A DNA stretch of 20,407 nt from an uncultured Campylobacter sp. (GTDB lineage: Bacteria; Campylobacterota; Campylobacteria; Campylobacterales; Campylobacteraceae): positions 1 to 20,407 of the forward strand of contig UQCL01000041.1 in NCBI GenBank assembly GCA_900539505.1, in the 5' to 3' direction. Below are positions 8,048-15,228 of this stretch, piece by piece. The stretch's first letter is position 1, and the number at the start of each line of letters is the position of its first letter. Under the pieces are notes generated by a model, which had not been told where the DNA came from, searched no databases, and worked only from the letters and a program-made list of their open reading frames with translations. Position numbers and translations under genes: made by a program.

Positions 8048-8888
8048 ATTGTTTTTGGCGGACAAGCCCGCGGGCATCGGCAGCAATAAATTTTTAAGTG
8101 TTCTTAAGCGCAAATACGGCGTGAAAAAGGCGGGCTTTAGCGGCACGCTCGATCCTTTCGCGAGCGGCGCGCTGATCGTCGCGTTCGGGCAATACGCGCG
8201 CTTTTTTAGATTTTTAAAAAAAGAGCCTAAAATCTATGCCGCGACGCTGTGGTTGGGCGCGCAAAGCCCAAGCGGCGATAACGAAAACATAAGGCACGTG
8301 GAGCAAATCCCGCCGCTTTCGCGCGAGGTTTTAGATGCCGCGATGGCGCAAATGCGCGGCGAGATAAAATTTATCCCGCCCGCTTTCAGCGCCAAGAAAA
8401 TTGACGGCGTGCGCGCATACAAGCTCGCTCGCGCGGGCGAAGAGGTGAGCTTGAAAGAGGCCTCGATGCGGGTTTTTGATGCCAAAATTTTAAGCTACGC
8501 TCACCCCTTCGTAAGCTTTCGCGTTGCGCTTAGCGAGGGCGGCTACGTGCGCTCTTTTGCGCAAATTTTAGCAGAAAAGCTAGGCGTTACGGGTACGCTA
8601 AGCGCGCTTAGGCGGGAGAGTGAGGGGGCTTTTGATTTGAAAGATCCGCGTTTTGCGGATGAGGCAGCACTAAATCCGCTCGAGTTTTTAGATCTTAAGC
8701 CGAACTTTTACGACGGCGACGCGCGCGACGTGATCTTGGGCAAGAAGCTTGCCGCAAAGGATCTGGCGAGCCGCGCGGACGGACGCTATCTGCTTATCTG
8801 CGGCGATTTTTATTCGATCATCGAGATAGGCGCGGGCGAGGTGCGCTATCTTTGGAATGACGTCCCGATCGCGGGCGGCGTGTTTTAA
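8040..8888 (+). CDS. truB: tRNA pseudouridine(55) synthase
   Basis: Converts U55 in the T-loop of tRNAs to pseudouridine in the cytoplasm. Diagnostic features are the N-terminal DKPAGIGSNK and the active-site motif GFSGTLDPFASG at about residues 32-43, with nucleophile Asp38. Further family motifs are IPPAFSAKKIDGVRAYKLARAGEEV and the GYVRS segment. At 282 residues it is close to the family's usual length. The ATG lies inside the last codons of the helicase gene (8-bp overlap in another frame), so it is the last gene of the pepF operon and probably translationally coupled. In C. jejuni truB is followed by csrA; here 815 bp without a gene follow. Confidence 0.96.
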   Translation: MNRLFLADKPAGIGSNKFLSVLKRKYGVKKAGFSGTLDPFASGALIVAFGQYARFFRFLKKEPKIYAATLWLGAQSPSGDNENIRHVEQIPPLSREVLDAAMAQMRGEIKFIPPAFSAKKIDGVRAYKLARAGEEVSLKEASMRVFDAKILSYAHPFVSFRVALSEGGYVRSFAQILAEKLGVTGTLSALRRESEGAFDLKDPRFADEAALNPLEFLDLKPNFYDGDARDVILGKKLAAKDLASRADGRYLLICGDFYSIIEIGAGEVRYLWNDVPIAGGVF

Positions 8889-9703
8889 TCAGACCTCTAG
8901 CCTGTGACGGAATTTTGATCGGGCGGTCCTGGCTTGAAATTTGAGCGGTTATAAATACGGCGCGTTTTAAATTTACTCGCATAGCGCGCCGCCCGCGCGG
9001 CTAAATTTTATCGTGCGGAGCAGCGGGTGAGCGATCACGCTTTTTCGTTGCGCATAGATCGCAAAATCGGCATCGGGCGGCGTAAATTTAAACGTGCGAC
9101 TAGGCAGGCGACGTTCGCTTGTGAAAAGGAATAAATCCATGGGGCTAAATTTAAACGCGACCAAGCGGCGTTTTGATTTGCTTTTTGCCGCGCGACGGCG
9201 ACGCACTGCGAGATTAAAATTTCGCGATTTAAAAAGCGCGCAGGTTAGAGCTTATCGCGGCACGCCAAGCAGTCTTTGCCGAATGAAATTCCAGCTCGCG
9301 GTAATGCGTAGTTTGCGCCGATGGGTTTGATTTTGCGGCGGGCGACATACCGCTAAACTAAATTTATGACCTAGTGCGGCGTGCAGCGGTGCGGCTAGAA
9401 TTTTGCCGGCTCGGAATTTTAATCGCTAAGATATATTCGCGCCGCAAGCTGAAATTTAGCCGCATGCGTTGCGGATCTGAATTCCGCGCTTTATAAAATT
9501 TACGTATCGGGCGCCGCGATCGCGGGTTAAATTCCGCGGCGCGCACTTCACGGCACGCGGTTTTAAATTTTGATTGCACTGGACGGAGCGTTCCGCAGGC
9601 TGAAATTTAACTCGCGCGCGGATTTAAAATTTTAATCGCGCTAGATGGGCTTGCCGCAGGCTAAATTTAACGCAAGCGCGCCAAGGCGCAGAAGGAGTAA
9701 AAT
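8889..9703. other. Gene-free spacer between truB and ispE, csrA absent
   Basis: No credible gene was found in 815 bp. Open frames at 8973-9206 (-), 9094-9330 (+) and 9364-9579 (-) encode arginine-rich, unrecognisable products without good starts. csrA, which occupies this place in C. jejuni, is not detectable: nothing resembling its N-terminus (MLILSRKENE) appears in any frame. The DNA mixes GC-rich stretches with AAATTT blocks. A short stem GCCGC/GCGGC at 8988-9001 followed by TAAATTTTA is a weak terminator candidate for the truB operon. A degenerate direct repeat lies at 9558-9680. Confidence 0.6.
9558..9680 (+). repeat. Degenerate tandem direct repeat upstream of ispE
   Basis: Two imperfect copies of about 62 bp, 9558-9620 and 9619-9680. 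Both contain GATT/AATC-G-CACT/GCT-GGA/AGA, then a conserved CCGCAGGCT(G)AAATTTAAC core (near 9593 and 9654) and end in a CG-rich block. They directly precede the ispE ribosome-binding site. Confidence 0.6.
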
Positions 9704-10447
9704 TTGAAAGCTTATGCAAAGATCAATGTTTTTTTAAAAGTCGTCGGCACGCGCGGCGGCTACCACGAGATCGCCTCGCGCTTCGTGCTGCGCAGGGAGC
9801 TGTTTGACGAGATAAGCTTCGAGCGCGCGAGCGGCTTTGCGCTTGAATGTGGCGCCGCGCAGATCGCGGATAACATAATTTTAAAAGCCAAGGCGGCGCT
9901 TGAGCAGGCGGGCTTTGCGCGCGAGCTTGCGGAATTTTTCAGCTCGCACAAGATCGTGCTTAAAAAACATATTCCGATCGGTGCGGGTCTTGGGGGCGGC
10001 AGTAGCGATGCGGCGGTGTTTTTGCGGCTTGCGAACGAGGAATTAAGCTTAAAAATTCCGCGCAAGCGGCTTATAGCGATCGCGCAAAATATCGGCGCAG
10101 ACGTCGCGTTTTTTGTTAGCGGGCTGGAGGCCGCAAACGTGCGCGGCATCGGCGAGATCATCGAGCCTTTCGAGGACCAGCTGCCTGCGATCGAAATTTT
10201 AACGCCAGCGATCTTTTGCTCCACCGGCGCGGTTTATAATGAGTTTCGCGCAAGCTTTATGCAAAATATAAATGCCGCGCAGGCGCAAGAGATGTTGCGT
10301 TTAAGCAGCGAGCAGCTGCTGACGCAATATGGCGGCTTTGCGTTAAATGATCTTTTCGCGCCGTGCATAAAGCTATATCCGCAGATGAGCAGGTATCGCG
10401 ATATGTTTCTAAGCGGCAGCGGAAGCAGCGTGTTTTTCTTAAAATAA
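9704..10447 (+). CDS. ispE: 4-diphosphocytidyl-2-C-methyl-D-erythritol kinase
   Basis: GHMP-family kinase that phosphorylates CDP-methylerythritol, the fourth step of the MEP isoprenoid pathway. The N-terminal AKINVFLKV carries Lys6, equivalent to the catalytic lysine. The ATP-binding loop PIGAGLGGGSSDAA is at residues 91-104, and GADVAFFVSG at 131-140 contains the likely catalytic Asp133. At 247 residues it is somewhat shorter than the E. coli enzyme, in line with Campylobacter homologues. Translation probably starts at TTG 9704, 6 nt after AAGGAG (9692-9697); the protein begins correctly there. smpB follows after 125 bp. ispE next to smpB is conserved in Campylobacter and Helicobacter. Confidence 0.94.
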   Translation: MKAYAKINVFLKVVGTRGGYHEIASRFVLRRELFDEISFERASGFALECGAAQIADNIILKAKAALEQAGFARELAEFFSSHKIVLKKHIPIGAGLGGGSSDAAVFLRLANEELSLKIPRKRLIAIAQNIGADVAFFVSGLEAANVRGIGEIIEPFEDQLPAIEILTPAIFCSTGAVYNEFRASFMQNINAAQAQEMLRLSSEQLLTQYGGFALNDLFAPCIKLYPQMSRYRDMFLSGSGSSVFFLK

Positions 10448-10490
10448 GAATTCCAAGGCGCGCGGTTAAAATTTAAAAGTTAAATTTAAA

Positions 10491-10498
10491 GATAAAAT
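10491..10498 (+). promoter_or_regulatory. Candidate -10 element for smpB
   Basis: GATAAAAT matches gnTAnaAT and lies in a 125-bp AT-rich gap about 75 nt before the smpB ATG. The implied leader is about 65-70 nt and would contain the stem-loop at 10512-10541. AT-rich words are common in this DNA, so a chance match is possible. Confidence 0.3.
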
Positions 10499-10511
10499 TT
10501 AAAATTTGCTC

Positions 10512-10541
10512 GCCCGCTTTTAAATTTAAGCAAAAACGGGC
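10512..10541 (+). other. Stem-loop in the smpB leader
   Basis: GCCCG (10512-10516) pairs with CGGGC (10537-10541), and TTTT (10518-10521) with AAAA (10532-10535), separated by a C/A mismatch, around a 10-nt loop. No T-run follows, so it is unlikely to terminate ispE. It lies about 30 nt before smpB. The palindrome CTAAGCTTAG follows at 10541-10550. Confidence 0.35.
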
Positions 10542-10572
10542 TAAGCTTAGGGTCAAATTTAGAAGGAAAAAG

Positions 10573-11037
10573 ATGAAAGAACTGAGTAAAAATCGCAAGG
10601 CATTTCACGATTTTACGATACTTGAAAGCTTTGAAGCGGGCATCGTGCTAAAGGGAAGCGAGGTCAAAGCTCTGCGCGCGGGCAGGGGCAATCTCAAAGA
10701 TAGCTTCTGTCGCGTGATCCGCGGCGAGCTGTTTTTGCTAAACGCCCATATCAGCTATCTTGAAAGCACCAACGCCCACTTTCGTCCAGACGAAGGGGCG
10801 GCGCGAAAGCTTTTGATGCATCGTAAGCAGATCGACAAACTGCTTGGCGCGGTTAGCAAAGAGGGCCTTACCATCGTGGTTTTGTCGCTGTATCTGAATG
10901 ATAAAAACCGCGTAAAGGCGCGTATCGCTTTGGCTAGTGGCAAAAATCTGCACGACAAGCGCGAATCGCTAAAGCGCAAGGAAGCCGACCGCGAAGCGCA
11001 AAGCGCGATGAAGCGATACGACAAGCATTCATTTTAA
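10573..11037 (+). CDS. smpB: SsrA-binding protein SmpB
   Basis: Binds tmRNA and delivers it to stalled ribosomes for trans-translation, which rescues the ribosome and tags the nascent chain for proteolysis. The 154-residue protein is colinear with the family: N-terminal KNRKAFHDF, then the OB-fold with GIVLKGSEVKALRAGRGNLKDSF. The C-terminal tail GKNLHDKRESLKRKEADRE corresponds to the tail that enters the decoding centre. AAGGA lies 5 nt before the ATG. It follows ispE, as in C. jejuni and H. pylori. A thioredoxin-like lipoprotein and Clp genes come next; SsrA-tagged proteins are substrates of Clp proteases, so the neighbourhood fits the function. Confidence 0.97.
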   Translation: MKELSKNRKAFHDFTILESFEAGIVLKGSEVKALRAGRGNLKDSFCRVIRGELFLLNAHISYLESTNAHFRPDEGAARKLLMHRKQIDKLLGAVSKEGLTIVVLSLYLNDKNRVKARIALASGKNLHDKRESLKRKEADREAQSAMKRYDKHSF

Positions 11038-11052
11038 ATTCACAAAACTTTG

Positions 11053-11060
11053 GTTAAAAT
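11053..11060 (+). promoter_or_regulatory. Candidate -10 element for the lipoprotein-clpS-clpA-aat operon
   Basis: GTTAAAAT fits gnTAnaAT and lies 32 nt upstream of the lipoprotein gene's ATG in the 55-bp gap after smpB. The predicted leader is about 25 nt and includes the AAAGGA ribosome-binding site at 11081-11086. Confidence 0.35.
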
Positions 11061-11092
11061 GCGGGCTTAAATTTAAATCCAAAGGAAATGCA

Positions 11093-11791
11093 ATGAAGAA
11101 ATTTTTACTATTATGTTTGGCGATTTTTGTCTTAAGCGGCTGCGGAGATGATTCGCAGAAAAAGACGGGCTCTGCTGGCGAGAATCCTGCCGCGAGCGAG
11201 AATCAGATGGCAAAAAATTCCGCTCAAGATAAAAATGGCGAGCGTATTGGCGGAGAAAGTGGCGAGGAGGTAGCTTTTACGCCGTTTAAAACGGGCGAGC
11301 GCCTTACGCTTAAAAGCGTCGTAGGCGGCGAGGTAACGATCGAGCGGACAGAAAAGGGCTTTAAGCTCGCGGACAGCGATAAAATTTTAATGTTTGATAT
11401 TTTTGGTACGTACTGCCAGCCATGCCGCATCGAAGCGCCGCATCTGATGGACTTTCAGCTAAAAAACTCCGCGGATTTTCTAATGGTCGGCTTGATTTAT
11501 TTTGAAGACATTACGGACGCGCAGGTGATCGAAAATTTTACGAAAAAGTTTAACGCGTATTATTTCATCTCCAATTCAAAACAAAACGAGCGCATAGTAG
11601 GTCAAATTTTAAGCGACATCGGTTATCGCCACGCGCTTTCGATCCCTTTTAAGGTAGTGCTTAAAGACGGAAAATATCAAAGGCTCACCGACATTAATGA
11701 AGGCGATGAGCGGGGCAAGCCGTATTACTTAGGCATGGTCGATACCGATGTGATAAAAAGCGATATCGCCAGGATAAAAAATGGCAACTAA
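11093..11791 (+). CDS. Thioredoxin-like (TlpA-type) lipoprotein
   Basis: Exported lipoprotein with a thioredoxin fold. Residues 1-17 are a lipoprotein signal peptide with lipobox LSGC (lipidated Cys17). Gly follows the cysteine, so by the E. coli rule it is not held in the inner membrane. A polar, probably disordered linker spans about 18-60. The thioredoxin active site FGTYCQPC is at about 104-111, with Cys108 and Cys111. A role in periplasmic thiol-disulfide chemistry, such as reducing oxidised cysteines or serving cytochrome c maturation, is inferred; the partner is unknown. A putative periplasmic thioredoxin occupies the same place in C. jejuni. The gene overlaps clpS by 11 bp. Confidence 0.88.
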   Translation: MKKFLLLCLAIFVLSGCGDDSQKKTGSAGENPAASENQMAKNSAQDKNGERIGGESGEEVAFTPFKTGERLTLKSVVGGEVTIERTEKGFKLADSDKILMFDIFGTYCQPCRIEAPHLMDFQLKNSADFLMVGLIYFEDITDAQVIENFTKKFNAYYFISNSKQNERIVGQILSDIGYRHALSIPFKVVLKDGKYQRLTDINEGDERGKPYYLGMVDTDVIKSDIARIKNGN

Positions 11792-12086
11792 AACCGGCGT
11801 GCAGATTCGCACTCGCGCCAAAACAAAATCTTTTGTGCCTCGTCCGTATAAAGTAATTTTGCTAAACGACGACGTGACGACGATGGATTTCGTGGTTTAT
11901 ATTTTGATGGAGATTTTTGCCAAAAACTTTAACGACGCCGTAGATTTAATGATGAAAGTGCATAAGCAGGGTCGCGCGGTTTGCGGCGCGTATCCTAAAG
12001 AGATAGCCGAGTGCAAGCAACAAGCGGTTTTACAAGCGGCAAAGGCCGCAGGATTCCCTCTTAGATGTGAGATCGAAGAGGATTAA
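11781..12086 (+). CDS. clpS: ATP-dependent Clp protease adaptor ClpS
   Basis: Adaptor that binds proteins with N-terminal Leu, Phe, Tyr or Trp and hands them to ClpA. The N-degron pocket is visible: LNDDVTTMDFV at about residues 28-38 (Asn29, Asp30, Asp31, Met35) and KVHKQGRAV with His61. The basic, flexible N-terminal extension of about 20 residues is typical; in E. coli this extension is needed for delivery. At 101 residues it has normal length. It starts inside the last codons of the lipoprotein gene, with AGGA (11771-11774) 6 nt upstream of ATG. clpA follows after 15 bp, the usual partner arrangement. Confidence 0.96.
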   Translation: MATKTGVQIRTRAKTKSFVPRPYKVILLNDDVTTMDFVVYILMEIFAKNFNDAVDLMMKVHKQGRAVCGAYPKEIAECKQQAVLQAAKAAGFPLRCEIEED

Positions 12087-12101
12087 ATTTAAAGGAAAGC
12101 A

Positions 12102-14483
12102 ATGATAGGATTTTTTTTAAACAAACATTTTGAACAAGCAATCAGCGTCGCAAACGACGGCGAGGACGAATACATCACTACTTCGCACGTAGTTTATGCG
12201 ATTTTTAAATACAATAAGCCCTTTCATGGACTCATCGCCAAAGAAATTCCGGATATTAACTATCTAAATATCTTGGATAATCTGGGCGGGCTTTTGGATA
12301 TGATGCCTAAATCAAGCGGCAAGGCTCCGGCGCAGACGATAGAATTTAAGCAGTTCTATACTGAATTAAATAACGCTAAAGAGCCTAAAAACGAGCTCGA
12401 TTTTATGCTTAAAATTTTAAATGATAAGGAAAACGACTGCACTAAAATTTTAAATCACTACGGTATCAATGCCGCGATTTTTGAGCTCATCGTGCGAAAG
12501 TACAAATCCGCTTTCGATCACCGTGATGAGGTCGTTTCTCGCGATGAAGCCGCAGCGATTAAGCTAAACTCATACGATATCGATGATATCACGCATGCGA
12601 TGAATTATGACGAAAGCCGCAGGCAGTGGCAGAATACGGAATTTGAACCTGCGTTTGAAGGCGAAAAAGACGCCATAAACGAGCGCGATATTAAAAAGGA
12701 TTCGCCTAGCTCACTTTATACAGCAAACCTCAATAAAATCGCGCTTGAGGGCAAGATCGATCCACTCATCGGACGCGAAAAAGAGATCGAAAAGACGCTG
12801 CAAACCCTCTGTCGCCGCAAGAAAAACAATCCAATCTTAGTGGGCGAAGCAGGAGTTGGTAAAACCGCGATCATCGAGGGTATCGCGCTAAAAATCGTCC
12901 GCGGCGAAGTGCCAGAAAAGCTAAAAAATAAGGTGATTTACGCCATTGATGCTGGCGCGCTAATCGCAGGAACTACGCTGCGCGGGGAGTTTGAGGAGAG
13001 GCTAAAGGATCTCATAGATGAGTTTAGCGCTAATCAAAACGCGATTTTATTTATCGATGAAATTCACACGATCGTTGGTGCAGGCACGGGCAATCGCAAC
13101 GAACTTGATATGTCAAACATCCTAAAACCTTCGCTTGCAAGCGGCGAGCTATCGGTCATCGGCGCTACTACATACGGCGAATACCGCTCGTTTTCGCAGG
13201 ATAAAGCGCTTAGCCGCAGGTTTTGCAAGATCGATGTAAGCGAGCCTAGCATTGACGATAGCGTCGAAATTTTAAAAGGCGTAGCCAAAAAATATGAGGA
13301 ATTTCACGGCGTGAAATTTAGCGACGAAATTTTGCGTGATAGCGTAACGCTTGCTAAAAAATATCAAAGCGATAAATTCCTTCCCGACAGCGCCATTGAT
13401 CTCATCGACGAGGTGGGTGCAAGTTTTGCATTTAAATCGCACGAAGCTCCTCTTGAAATCAGTAAGGATGATTTAGTAAATACACTTTCGATTAGCGCGA
13501 ATATCGCAAATTTAAGCAGTAGCGTCGATAATAAACAGGTACTAAAAAATCTAGAAGCCAATATCAAGCGTGAAATTTTCGGTCAAGACGAAGCGGTTAG
13601 CAGTCTTTGTAAGGCGCTTTTGCGCTCTTACGCCGGGCTTGGAGGTGCAAGCTCTCCGATCGGGGTATTTTTGTTCGCAGGTAGCAGCGGTGTGGGCAAA
13701 AGTGAGCTAGCCAAGGTCTTAGCCGCGCAGCTTGGAGTGCATTTTGAGCGCTACGATATGAGCGAGTATATGGAAGCCCACAGCGTCTCGAGGCTCATCG
13801 GAGCACCTCCCGGATACGTGGGCTTTGAAAATGGCGGAATTTTAACTAACAACATCAAAAAGCACCCATATAGCGTCATTTTATTTGATGAGGTAGAAAA
13901 AGCTCATCCTAGCATGACGAATATTTTTTTAGGAATTTTCGATAACGCAAGTCTTACCGATAACAACGGCGTTACGACTGATTTTAAAAATACGATCATA
14001 ATAATGACGTCGAATTTAGGCACGAAAGAAGCGCCGCAAGTTGGATTTACAAAAGATGAGAGCTATAAAGTAGATAGTGCCATAAAAAGCTTTTTTGCGC
14101 CGGAATTTCGCAACCGCATCGATAAAATCATAAATTTTAACCGCTTAAGCGGCGAAATTTTAGAAAAGATCGTGGATAAAACTATCGGCGAGCTGGAGTT
14201 GCAGCTAAAAAACGTAAAGATTAGCCTAAGCAAGGAAGCAAAAGATTTGATTATCTCGCGCGGCTATTCGGACGAGTTTGGCGCGCGAAATTTAAAGCGC
14301 GAGATCAGCTCTCAGATCAGCGATCATATAAGCGGCGAGCTGCTTTTTGGCGCGCTGCAGGAGGGTGGCTTAGTTAGCGTGAGCGTAAAAGATGGCGAGC
14401 TAAGCTTTGGCTTTACTTCTACGCCTTTGCCGCAGATAGAAAAAAAGCAACCCGCACTAGCTCAAAGCAGCGTCGTTAAATAA
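12102..14483 (+). CDS. clpA: ATP-dependent Clp protease ATP-binding subunit ClpA
   Basis: AAA+ unfoldase that translocates substrates into ClpP. The N-terminal domain (about residues 1-140) is the ClpS docking region. First AAA module: Walker A GEAGVGKT at 248-255 and Walker B LFIDE at 316-320. Second AAA module: GSSGVGKS at 527-534 and LFDE at 594-597, then FRNRIDKIINF. A VGF tripeptide at 647-649 lies where E. coli ClpA has its ClpP-docking IGL loop. It has no ClpB-type middle coiled coil. At 793 residues it is slightly longer than E. coli ClpA. AAAGGAAA precedes the ATG, clpS lies 15 bp upstream, and the stop overlaps the aat start by one base (TAATG). Confidence 0.96.
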   Translation: MIGFFLNKHFEQAISVANDGEDEYITTSHVVYAIFKYNKPFHGLIAKEIPDINYLNILDNLGGLLDMMPKSSGKAPAQTIEFKQFYTELNNAKEPKNELDFMLKILNDKENDCTKILNHYGINAAIFELIVRKYKSAFDHRDEVVSRDEAAAIKLNSYDIDDITHAMNYDESRRQWQNTEFEPAFEGEKDAINERDIKKDSPSSLYTANLNKIALEGKIDPLIGREKEIEKTLQTLCRRKKNNPILVGEAGVGKTAIIEGIALKIVRGEVPEKLKNKVIYAIDAGALIAGTTLRGEFEERLKDLIDEFSANQNAILFIDEIHTIVGAGTGNRNELDMSNILKPSLASGELSVIGATTYGEYRSFSQDKALSRRFCKIDVSEPSIDDSVEILKGVAKKYEEFHGVKFSDEILRDSVTLAKKYQSDKFLPDSAIDLIDEVGASFAFKSHEAPLEISKDDLVNTLSISANIANLSSSVDNKQVLKNLEANIKREIFGQDEAVSSLCKALLRSYAGLGGASSPIGVFLFAGSSGVGKSELAKVLAAQLGVHFERYDMSEYMEAHSVSRLIGAPPGYVGFENGGILTNNIKKHPYSVILFDEVEKAHPSMTNIFLGIFDNASLTDNNGVTTDFKNTIIIMTSNLGTKEAPQVGFTKDESYKVDSAIKSFFAPEFRNRIDKIINFNRLSGEILEKIVDKTIGELELQLKNVKISLSKEAKDLIISRGYSDEFGARNLKREISSQISDHISGELLFGALQEGGLVSVSVKDGELSFGFTSTPLPQIEKKQPALAQSSVVK

Positions 14484-15166
14484 TGGCTCGGTTTTACGAT
14501 TTTCCAGATCCTATGGATGCGCCCGATTTTGCGCCGCTTGCAAGTGGCGGCGATCTGAGCGAGGACTGCTTGCTTAGCGCTTATAGCGCAGGGATATTTC
14601 CGTGGTTTAACGAAGATGAGCCGATTTTATGGTGGTCGCCCAATCCGCGCGCAGTGCTTGATCCGCGCGAAGTGCGTGTGCAAAAGTCCATTAAGCCCTA
14701 TCTTAAGCGATATGACGTTAAATTTGACGCAAATTTTAAGGGCTTCATCGAGCGCTGCAAAGACGTGCGCAAAAAAGAGAGCGACGGCACGTGGATCAGC
14801 GAGCAGATCGTGCAGGCTTACTCGCGTTTGGCAGCAGACGGCTACGCTCACAGCGTCGAGGTGTACGAGGATGGCGAGCTCGTAGGTGGGTTATACGGGC
14901 TAATTTTTGGGCGTGTGTTTTGCGGCGAGAGTATGCTGAGCCTAAAGAGCAACGCTTCGAAAGTCGCGCTGATTAGGCTTTGTGAGGTGCTTGCAAATTT
15001 CGGCTTTCTAATCGATTGTCAGATTATGAACGAGCATCTGAAATTTATGGGTGCTAAAGAGATGCCGCGAGCGGAATTCCTCGCTCTATTTGCTGAGCTT
15101 AGTGCGCAAGATAGCGGCTTTGAGCGCTTTGCGGATCTTAAAGTTCCGCGCGGAGCGCAGCATTGA
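14483..15166 (+). CDS. aat: Leucyl/phenylalanyl-tRNA-protein transferase
   Basis: Transfers Leu or Phe from aminoacyl-tRNA to the N-terminus of proteins beginning with Arg or Lys, creating an N-degron read by ClpS. Family motifs: GIFPWF, WWSPNPRAV, TWISEQIVQAY, GYAHSVEV, GGLYG, GESMLS with Glu149, and LIDCQ with Asp178 and Gln180 (equivalents of catalytic-site residues in E. coli Aat). 227 residues is normal. The ATG overlaps the clpA stop by one base, so translation is coupled. With clpS and clpA it makes a complete tagging, recognition and unfolding set in one transcript; clpP is not in this window. In C. jejuni aat also ends this gene run. Confidence 0.95.
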   Translation: MARFYDFPDPMDAPDFAPLASGGDLSEDCLLSAYSAGIFPWFNEDEPILWWSPNPRAVLDPREVRVQKSIKPYLKRYDVKFDANFKGFIERCKDVRKKESDGTWISEQIVQAYSRLAADGYAHSVEVYEDGELVGGLYGLIFGRVFCGESMLSLKSNASKVALIRLCEVLANFGFLIDCQIMNEHLKFMGAKEMPRAEFLALFAELSAQDSGFERFADLKVPRGAQH

Positions 15167-15228
15167 GTCAAAGCTTGAGATGCAGCAGCGTAAAAAATGC
15201 GCGGAATTTAGAATTTTAAAGAAATAAG

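Noticed and set aside
8973..9206. Leftward open frame of 77 codons in the same spacer
   Set aside because: It overlaps the frame on the other strand, has a basic low-quality composition and no ribosome-binding site; likely chance in GC-rich DNA.
9094..9330. Open frame of 78 codons in the truB-ispE spacer as a possible csrA or small gene
   Set aside because: The product is arginine-rich with no resemblance to CsrA or another family, and the start lacks a ribosome-binding site.
9364..9579. Leftward open frame of 71 codons in the truB-ispE spacer
   Set aside because: Arg-rich, no family resemblance, no start signal and partly within the degenerate repeat.
9760..10224. Leftward frame of 154 codons opposite ispE
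   Set aside because: It is the Ser/Ala-rich antisense shadow of ispE, whose catalytic motifs are intact on the plus strand.
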